Of a stretch of 64,000 nt of DNA, positions 56,406 through 64,000 are shown one piece after another. Position numbers and translations under genes: made by a program. Positions within the stretch are counted from its first letter, which is position 1; each line of letters begins with the position of its first letter. Under the pieces are notes generated by a model, which saw nothing but the letters and a program-made list of their open reading frames with translations, searched no databases and was not told where the DNA came from. The stretch comes from Agapanthus africanus (lineage: Eukaryota > Streptophyta > Magnoliopsida > Asparagales > Amaryllidaceae): the NCBI GenBank assembly GCA_030015575.1, contig JASDDO010000026.1, positions 448,237,096 to 448,301,095 of the forward strand, written 5' to 3'.

Positions 56406-58716
56406 GTGGTATCAGAGCCTCACAATTAAGCTATACTAACTTGTGCTAACACGTTTAAAACATCGATCGAACGGAATTTCGAAAATCACATTTTTAAGTG
56501 CTAAACTTTCTGTCGATTTCAAATCGAGTTTAAAAATTATTTTGCATATCACAGAAAATTGAGCAGGGTTTTTTAAGCTAACTGTAGAAATTTGGTCACG
56601 TGACCCTACAAGATCGCCGTGGATCCGCGGTCAAACCTAGGTTTGACCACGCATCCGCGGCCAGTCTGTGGGTTCAGTGGTCCAAATTTAAACAGTGGCT
56701 TCTTCAGTGGAAATTGTGGTTTTTAGTATATTTCTTTTGGGCCCAGATTTTATTACTGTACAGCAGATGTAAGTGGGGCCCACTTCGGAAAGTTTTGTCG
56801 ATCGAAATTTTAAACTTGTTAGTATACAGTATTTACATTATATCTCCGACCGGGAATGTCATTTGAGCGGTAAACCGCGTCTAATTGCTATAGTTCTTTT
56901 AGATGGGTTTGCGAACGTGACATTCGCGTTGATGTTCTGTGTTGTGCTGTGATGTTGCGGATTTGTCGTGGTGGATAGCTGTGTGCAATGGTAGTGCAGT
57001 TTGGATTTATTTGTACATTTGATATTTCGGGGCGAGCGTCCAACATGTGGACTGTCGTTACTGCCTGTTTGTATAATATTCTTTTGGGGCACGACCGGGC
57101 TGAGGTCGATGCACCCGTTGTATATATTTTTATTTCTGTACTAGGTTTACCCCGCGACGGAGTGCATGGATAGCCGGGTTCTAGAGGGCAACGGGTCCGT
57201 ATCTCATGGCTTTGAGTGGCAAAGGGGCTTTACTCTAGAATTGGCAGACTATTCGCTTCACTCGTAGGGGGTACAGGTTGACCCAAGGAGGGGTGCTCAA
57301 GTTACCGGATTCCGTGAAGTGTCGGGTGGTCCATTCACTTTGCTGTAGGGGGCTGCCTCGCTTCAGGTTTTGGCGGGTAACTTGCCGCACCCGTAGGGGT
57401 CTAGGTTTCATTGCACAGGCTATCCACACGACCAGGGGAACGTCGGGTTTCAGTAGCGGCTCTGTGAAACCCGGGGATCCCAGATTATCTGTATTGTTCT
57501 GTCATGCTTATTACTTTTCTGTAATGTTTCATATTATCACGCCTGGAGCGATTATTGTATATTGGTATATATACTATTAGATGTTGTATATGTTTTACAC
57601 CCGCGCTAGTCCAGTCCCCGCTCTGTCGTTGGTTAAGTAACCTAACGAGTGATGACGGGACCCAGTGACGAATGCGGATGGCATATACGTACATTTTATT
57701 TTTCGTTCTTTTTCTGGTGTGATTGATTGATGGGACTGCATTGATTCTTATCAATGCAAGATAATACAAACCTTTTTTTGATGTTGTTGGAACCAATTTA
57801 AAAAGTGTTATTACAAAGACGTTTCTTTTTGTTTTGCATAGTGATATTCGGTTGGAATATCCTGCACCTCATTCGATGCGGCAAGGGCTAATATCCCTTC
57901 ACCGGGAAAGACCCCTTGGGCAGAAGTTTGTGTCAGGGTAATAACTTCATTATAGTCGATTACAAGTTGCTTTGCATCGTGGTATCCAGTTAGAATATCC
58001 TGCACCTCATTCCACGAGGAAAGAGCCGAGATCCCTTCACCGGGAGTGTCCTCTTTAGCAAAAGGTTTTTCTTCAATATATTTTTATAAAAAGCTATCAG
58101 GTTCCTTCAACGAGATCAAGTTCATTACGTTAAAGGTTTTTCGCCAAAAACCAGCCGTAGCCCTCCGTCATTTCTTATGGATGGTCAGTAGTATTCAAGC
58201 TATGTTTGTTTGGCCAAAGTCAACGCATAGTGCTTGGTAGCTGCTGGGTATTCATCTGTTGCATAGATAGATGCGTTGGTTTGGGACAGTCGTATTACCT
58301 TGTTGGCCAAAGTCAAGGGTATGTACGGGTGGGTTCAAATTAACCTGGATAATGACGGGTAGAACTTGGCATGTGACTTATGAAGGGTTGGCCAAACTCA
58401 CGATCATAAGAGCATGGGACACATAAATTATATCGGGAGTTTCTAAAGAAACTGAAACTTGCCAGGCATGCGCATACCTTCTGGAGTGTGATAACTTGAG
58501 TGGCTTCCATCAAGTTATCATGCGATGAGAGTTGGATCCCGATTCCCACTGATGAGTTAGTTTACTCTTCAGGTGATCCCGATTGATTCTTCTTTTAGGT
58601 TTGGAGGAGAATTTGACGGTACAGTGGGAGGTTTCCTGATTAGATAAAGTGATAACCATTCTGATCTAGGTTTGAGTGCACGCCGAGTGTTTATTTTCTC
58701 TCTCTCTTTTTGGCAG
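56406..58716 (+). other. Untranslated leader of H
   Basis: Primer site 56407-56419; long stem-loop 56588-56689; stem CAAGTTACC/GGTAACTTG (57298-57306, 57376-57384); conserved 85-nt block 57601-57686; a tandemly repeated segment about 57845-57945 and 57975-58060 as in B; acceptor-like CT run ending CAG at 58714-58716. No gene. Confidence 0.82.
56588..56689 (+). other. Long stem-loop in the leader of H
   Basis: AAATTTGG/CCAAATTT forms the base (56588-56595, 56682-56689). The top arm, starting GCCGTGGATCCGCGG and ending in the self-complementary GGTCAAACCTAGGTTTGACC, pairs at about 19 of 22 positions. It begins about 170 nt behind the primer site. Confidence 0.72.
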
Positions 58717-61700
58717 CGACCTTTGACCGACCCTAGACTATGACTCAGTGACCAAGTTGACCGAACCTTCTTAAAATACTGGCTTTTTGGATTGTCCGAG
58801 TTGCATAAGTCATTGCCGCTCCTTCCATTACCCTTTGTATTTCTCAGAACACCCCGTATTACTACGGACATCCACATCCATTGGATAGATCCATCATATG
58901 GTTATATACGAACTAGAAGGGACTTCTTCGAGGATGGATCCTGGTTCAGGAGAAATAGAATTGATTATTCAGTTGTCTTTTATTATCACCTTCTCTCAGA
59001 TTGCGAGGGCTCCTTAGTTTAGGAGAGTACACTTATTACGCTTATTGGATAGTCCTATTCCAAACCATAGGCAGGTGCCGAAAGGTAGGGAATGAAGAAA
59101 ACCAATTAGCCTAAGTAGGGTATGCAGAAGGTAATAACTAAAGACAAAGTAAAGGGATTAGAAAGAGGGCAAAGTAAATTGCGACTGTTATTGTTCACGA
59201 CCAAACCGCGTACTTCATCGCCACTCCTATTTTACCTTTAATAGAATAAGGTATTATTCAGTTGTCTTTTATCATCACCTTCTCTCAAGTTGCGAGTACT
59301 CCTAGGATTAGGAGAGTACACCTATTATGCTTACTGTATAGTCTTCTTCCAGACCATAGGCTGGTGCCGAACAGTAGGGAAGGAAGAAAACCATTTAGCC
59401 TAACGAAGGTGTACAGAAGGTAACGACTAAAGACAAAATAAAGGGATTTGGAGAGATGGAAATGAAATATACAGTTAAAGTCATGAATTGAATTATGGAA
59501 GAGGCATTACTAGGAATACCAGGATACCCCTACGAAACATTTTCATATTTCAGTACATTGTTAAAGAAAAACTGATTTCCCGATTAGATACTTACTCCAA
59601 GGTATGTATTTACCAGGTATGATTCTCACATCTTTATGGCTTTACAGATGATGGGTAGGAGTAAGTCATTGGGAATTAGATGATCATCCTCATTATATCG
59701 GAATTCGTTGTAATTGGTGATATTTGAGGAAATCGCCTGTGTACAGTTTTCAACCTACGACGCACAGGTTTTGAGTTATTCAACTCAGCGGACTTATACA
59801 GAGGATTGTATGTTGTCCAGTATCCATCAGGACAAAGGGGCTGGTCCTTGTACTATGTTCTATTTACTTATGATTTCTCTAGTTTTTAGACAAGTGTTTC
59901 GTAGAAATACAAGGTCTAAGTTATGAGAAGTTGTGGATATAGGAATAAAAGTAGAGAACCGGATGTCACAAGTATCGGGATTCTTCAAAGAGATCGAAGT
60001 TGTAGATTCTTGTGATTGGTATTCAAGTAATGAGGTTTTGAGAAACTTGTTTCTCTTTCAGGTTACTCATAATTGGATTTATTCCTAAGTTGAGTAATGC
60101 TGATTAGCCTCTCTCTTTTCAGTTGATATGCACTGGAGACAGTTGCATGATTAGAATCTGGTTCCAATTAAATAAGTGCCAAATGTTTCTATATTGGATA
60201 TAGAATGGTTAATATCTTAACGATGTTAAGGTAAGGGGAGTTGTCCAGCTTATGCTTAAAACCAGACACTGGATAACTCAACGCACGTTTCTGTAATGGC
60301 AGTTTGTGGGTTGACCCTGGCTTTGACGAGGGTTGACTTTCTACCATCTGGAAGATCAATAGTGATATTGTTCTTGACTCGCCATAGTTTTAGTAAAATG
60401 GATTTTTTTCAGAAAACAGTAGTGGGAGTATGGTAGAACTGGAAGTGATTCCAGAACCGCAAACGATTACGGAAAATTGAATATGACCTATATATTCAAT
60501 CTGGTTTGACATTCCATTAGCCACTCCGTAGATATGGTAGGAAACCTCAGACACCCGAGAGGTACTCCGGTAGCCTCAAGGAAGGTGACAGGGAGGTTCA
60601 TGTTTACCAAGACTTGACACTACTGTTGTTCCAGACTATGAGACCCGGCAGGAGGATATGTATAGCGTCGTTCTAAACTAGTTTTAGAAGTACACATATA
60701 TATTATTCTATCAGAGGGTTGTTGTGGTCAGTGGGAGCAGCGGAAGCATAGTGGACAAGTAGCTTATGTCTATTTATAGGCTTGAGCAAATATAGCGGAG
60801 ATTAGATCGTCTAATTTTTGATATGAAAGTCATGTGTTTGACTTAATCAAAATAAGGGATGGATCTGTTAAGAAGGTAGTAGGGTGTGATGTCCTGGTTT
60901 TTGGATGACATACACAGGGTAGGAAGTAAAATTCCTATACTACAATCGGTTGTACTGTGGTCGTCTCACAGTTGTTTCTCCAGACAGGATATGAATATAA
61001 TATCTGATATTCTGGTTACTAGATCTATGGTTTTAGATCTAGATTTGGGTAGTTTCCCAATGTGGGTACTTTGACAATATTCTAATGGTATTTAGAATAA
61101 ATGACTCCTGGCATGGTGGTGTACCTGCAGATGATGGAGTCACCCTCTCTAAAGGTGTCTTACAGAGTAAAGAGGAGAGAGACGTACATGATTGGCAGAT
61201 CACTTGCTTAGGCAATTGAGTCAATCATAAGATGTCATGTACCACACCAGATGTTGTTTTTGCACTAGATGCAATAAGTTTGTATTAATCCAATCCTGGA
61301 GAAACATAAGGAAGCAGTTTTAGAACATAAGTGAATGTTCTACGGATTTGATGACGGCAGCCACCTTCGAAAGACGGTTATCATTCCAGGCTTCCAAGGT
61401 GACATGGATGACAGAGTGATTGTCAGAGTTATAGTTTTCCCTCTGACGAGGGACAGTATTTTGGACAGGTGATCCAAGAGGATACTATGGGAGGTATGGT
61501 GCTGGATACTGATTAGGTTCAGTTATCAATACAGTCTAAGAAGTTTGGAATTGAAGTTTATTTATGAACTAGGTCCCATCAGATATCCAGACATATTCTA
61601 AGACAGGTATTACTCGATTCGGGAGATGGCTTTCTCCGCGAACTTGAGATTAAGAGAGACATAGAAAGAAACATCAGGGCAGATCCACTCACTGAAGCTA

Positions 61701-61735
61701 TGAGTATGCGACATCGCAATAATAGCCTTAAGTGC
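58717..61735 (+). pseudogene. Decayed copia interior of H
   Basis: Colinear with 38718-42136 of B. It includes the two related blocks with CAGTTGTCTTTTAT (about 58971 and 59258), integrase traces (about 59880-60010), the linker GTAGAACTGGAAGTGATTCC (about 60434), the RT active-site region (about 60893-60945) and RNaseH traces (about 61080-61720). No frame longer than about 100 codons. It is dead, but its decay is largely shared with B, so it predates both insertions. Confidence 0.8.
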
Positions 61736-61745
61736 AAGTGGGAGA
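61736..61745 (+). other. Polypurine tract of H
   Basis: AAGTGGGAGA one base before the 3' LTR. Confidence 0.85.
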
Positions 61746-61746
61746 T

Positions 61747-63821
61747 TGTTGGATATAGTGCCCTCTAAGTCAATTATTGGATCGCAGATACGTGATTGCA
61801 ATGATTGAGGGAGGACCTATACCGATATGAAAGTCTTACTCGAGATGATAGTATGCTATCTGGTTTGTCTTTATCATCGTTTACATGCTTTAGTTCACTA
61901 TTGCATGTTGATAGAGCCCATAGGATTCTTGCTTGACTGCCAGCAGTATGATGGCGATCATATACGTGGGAGCTGGGGTCTGTAAGCACATCCTTAAAGT
62001 ATCCCTAGTCGTAGGAGTTTCGAGACAGGGCATCGATACTCCAGAGTAGACTAGTGTATACAGTCGAGACCCAGACGAGGGGCGGTGGCCGGTCTCACAA
62101 GCCATTGGTGTCAGTTGGTTCACCTAAGATGTATACAGGTGCTCATTGAGTATACCGAACAGGACTTGCCGGGAACATGCTAGTTGGTATAATATATATC
62201 GTCAGATAGCAGTTCCCTGGTGACATGTGTACAGGTTAGTTTGTCGACCTGAGATCGTCATTTGTCTCGTGTGAGTTTCTACTGTGCTTAGATTACTACC
62301 CTACCACGCTCAAAGGAGACGTGCAAACAGGTTTTAGTTGGGTACAGTCCCGAGCCATATGGAGGCAGTGAGCGGATCGTCAGGAATTCGTCTCTCCCGG
62401 TATTGGGGGTTGATGTCGCACAGTGCACGGGTGACCATCACTAGAAATCCTCAGCCGAGCTAGTGGAGAATTACTGATTTGGATCAGTAGTTTCTCAGGT
62501 GGTGATGGGCTTCATACCGACACGAATTATCGCGTTGTTAGGGGTCTGACTTTATCGACCCCCTAGACTCGATATGTGATACTCTTAGACGAACGGACCG
62601 GACTGTACGGATATTGTCACCGTTAGGCTCAGTAGGGTTTATGGATGAGTTCACTCGTCAGCTTCACTTCCAATCAATACATAGGCAACCGTTACGTACA
62701 GCTTGTATCTCTGACATGCTAGAGGTTATACCCAGTGCCAGTGTGTTGATGAGTCATTAGAGTCCCCCACAGACAGTTTCCCAAGTTCGGGCGAAACGTT
62801 GTAGAGGCCGTATGGTTTTATGGCAGGGTTCGGAAAAGGCACGTGCGTTTTCGCACGTGTCATATTTTGGGCAGATAATACTGGTAGGCTTTGGTTAAGC
62901 CGGATCCGAGTATTATACTGTGTAGATATAATATCTTTGTCTCAGTTACATTTGTATTCAGTCGTAATACAAATGCGGGTATGTTTATACTATTACGGGG
63001 TTATCCTGAAATTCGTTTCAGGATCACTTTTGGAAGTTGCCAGTTTCCAGTTTTCCATCGGCCGTATTTAAGATTCGATTAAATGCGGATTTATCTTTTC
63101 TTCTTGAGGGTGAGTCATGAGTGGTAGCTTCATGTTGTGGTGACTAGGATTAGTGAGTCACTTATTGCATTTATTGAATGATGAGGTGTTATCAGTGAGT
63201 CACCTTTTCATTAATATTTCTTGTTCTTGCTAAGATATTTCCACTTGATCTTTTCCTTTATGATTACCACCTTGCTCCTACACTCACCCCTACCTCCTCT
63301 TATATATGGCCGGCCCCTTCTTGAGAGAGGATCATAGTTGTTCATTTGAGGGAAAAGATTATGATAGTGTTTTGGTTTATGGAAATTAGATAGCTACAAT
63401 TCTCATTTTCACCCGATCCAAAAGGCAACTTCATTAACCGTTCGTACATAGCTTTGGACGTAACACGACAAAGTGTTCTACTCATTCTCTACATCATCTT
63501 GGTCATCTCTTTTGGCAAACTTGACGGCCGAGTTGCCTCGATTCAGAGGCGGGAGCCCGTTTAAAGATCCGTCGACGTGGTGCCACCTGGACGAGAAGAC
63601 TGGAGATTTAGGTGATCGGAGCAGCCGCAACAAAGCGTGGGATGATGGTTGAAGACCGAAGGACTCGGATCGTTCGGTATAACATTTCTACCCACTTTGT
63701 AGTTTGTTAGTTTAACTTTAATGGCAGATCCCGGTTATAGTTCGCGATAGCGCCAGTTGTAAAAGTTTTTGTTCCGCATTTGGCGTCTGCTAGACGGCCG
63801 GGACGCTACCGTGGACTTACA
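61747..63821 (+). repeat. 3' LTR of H
   Basis: A 2075-bp LTR ending GTGGACTTACA before AGCAA. A TATATATGG box near 63300 followed by a GGCCGGCC stretch is a plausible core promoter. It would place most of the LTR stem-loops in U3 and the donor-like GTTCG/GTATAAC (63677) in R-U5. Confidence 0.92.
63298..63308 (+). promoter_or_regulatory. Possible TATA box in the H LTR
   Basis: TCTTATATATGG is the clearest TATA-type sequence of this LTR. It lies about 1.55 kb into the LTR and 380 bp before the donor-like site. Position fits the long-U3 layout known for BARE LTRs. Not proven. Confidence 0.35.
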
Positions 63822-63826
63822 AGCAA

Positions 63827-64000
63827 CTCACCCCCGTTGTGCCACAGTATCTTGCAGGTCTAACCCGTCAGCATATTAGCGGCGAGTATATTCCTTCTCA
63901 TGCTTATTTCGCTTGGACTTGTGGTTTTTCTCGTAGGTAGGTTGCGAGGATATTTTTGGATCCCACCTTCTGTATTATTATTGTATCTAGTACACTCCAT
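63827..64000 (+). repeat. 3' LTR of D, piece 3 (runs off the right edge)
   Basis: Resumes with CTCACCCCCGTTGTGCCACAG, matching E1 at about 7866-7886, and ends at the window edge in CTAGTACACTCCAT, equivalent to E1 near 8015-8030. Confidence 0.8.

Larger units (their letters stand above)
54432..63821 (+). mobile_element. Element H: non-autonomous-looking Angela-type element, relative of B
   Basis: LTRs at 54432-56405 (1974 bp) and 61747-63821 (2075 bp), primer site (56407-56419), leader, decayed interior and polypurine tract (61736-61745). A perfect AGCAA duplication (54427-54431, 63822-63826) places it in the D 3' LTR. The interior is the same decayed sequence as in B, with dozens of breaks. 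LTRs differ at about 6 of the first 355 bases by eye, about 2 percent, so the insertion is recent although the interior is old. Confidence 0.93.
12886..64000 (+). mobile_element. Element D: old Tekay/Del-like Ty3/gypsy chromovirus, host of the whole nest
   Basis: Gag, protease, RT, RNaseH and integrase remnants run from 12886 to 16515. They resume after element C at 46710 with the integrase tail and chromodomain-like end, then a polypurine tract (47183-47194) and a 3' LTR starting at 47196. That LTR is split by E2 and H and runs off the right edge; about 0.5 kb should be missing by comparison with E1. The 5' LTR and primer site are not in the window and are expected left of F2, E1 and G. The order protease-RT-RNaseH-integrase and the residue pattern ([36 protein letters not shown]) mark the Tekay lineage. 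It is heavily broken, with well over ten breaks, and is the oldest layer. Confidence 0.85.

Noticed and set aside
54432-63821. Envelope-like or extra gene in B or H
   Set aside because: No frame of gene size, signal peptide or membrane pattern; the interior is traceable to decayed copia pol with tandem blocks.

Overview
The 64 kb window is plant nuclear DNA made only of nested LTR retrotransposons. I find no host gene, tRNA, rRNA, CRISPR array or bacterial feature. The elements belong to two lineages. Most are Angela/BARE-like Ty1/copia elements: LTRs of about 2.0-2.2 kb that begin near TGTTAGTGTATATGCC or TGTTGGAKATAGTGCC, an initiator-Met primer site TGGTATCAGAGCC, and a gag-protease-integrase-RT-RNaseH order. 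The rest are Tekay/Del-like Ty3/gypsy chromoviruses with LTRs of about 4.6 kb. This points to an angiosperm with a retroelement-rich genome; the species cannot be told from the window.

Layout (labels A-H are mine). The frame is one old Tekay element, D (12886 to the right edge; its 5' part is probably left of the window). On the left, F2, an Angela-type copia (8498-12885 visible), sits in D upstream of gag. E1, a Tekay LTR (2908-8497), sits in the integrase of F2. E1 is itself interrupted by a solo copia LTR, F1 (4700-6867), and by G, a minus-strand Angela element (1-2907) that leaves the window. In the middle, C (16516-46704) sits in the D integrase, B (23833-44333) in the RNaseH of C, and A (24541-34939) in the 5' LTR of B. 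On the right, the D 3' LTR is split by E2, a complete minus-strand Tekay solo LTR (48541-53160), and by H, an Angela-type element (54432-63821). Five-base target duplications frame A (AGAGC), B (GGGCG), C (GGCGC), H (AGCAA) and E2 (TTTAC) exactly, and F1 with one difference, so the order of insertion is well supported.

Condition. A is nearly whole, with about four breaks, and is young by LTR comparison. C is also fairly well kept apart from the insertion. B and H have good LTRs, primer sites and polypurine tracts around the same thoroughly decayed interior, which suggests a non-autonomous group moved by relatives such as A or C. D and F2 are old and heavily broken.

Most notable signals. (1) A long GC-rich stem-loop lies at a fixed distance, about 200 nt, behind the primer site in all five Angela leaders that can be read; its sequence differs but its pairing is kept. 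(2) Series of stem-loops in the LTRs show paired base changes between families. (3) A donor-like AG/GTATAA near the LTR end and a polypyrimidine-CAG acceptor just before gag suggest a leader intron. (4) Thirteen W-box cores are packed into about 190 bp of the A LTR. (5) A 60-bp minisatellite lies in E2.
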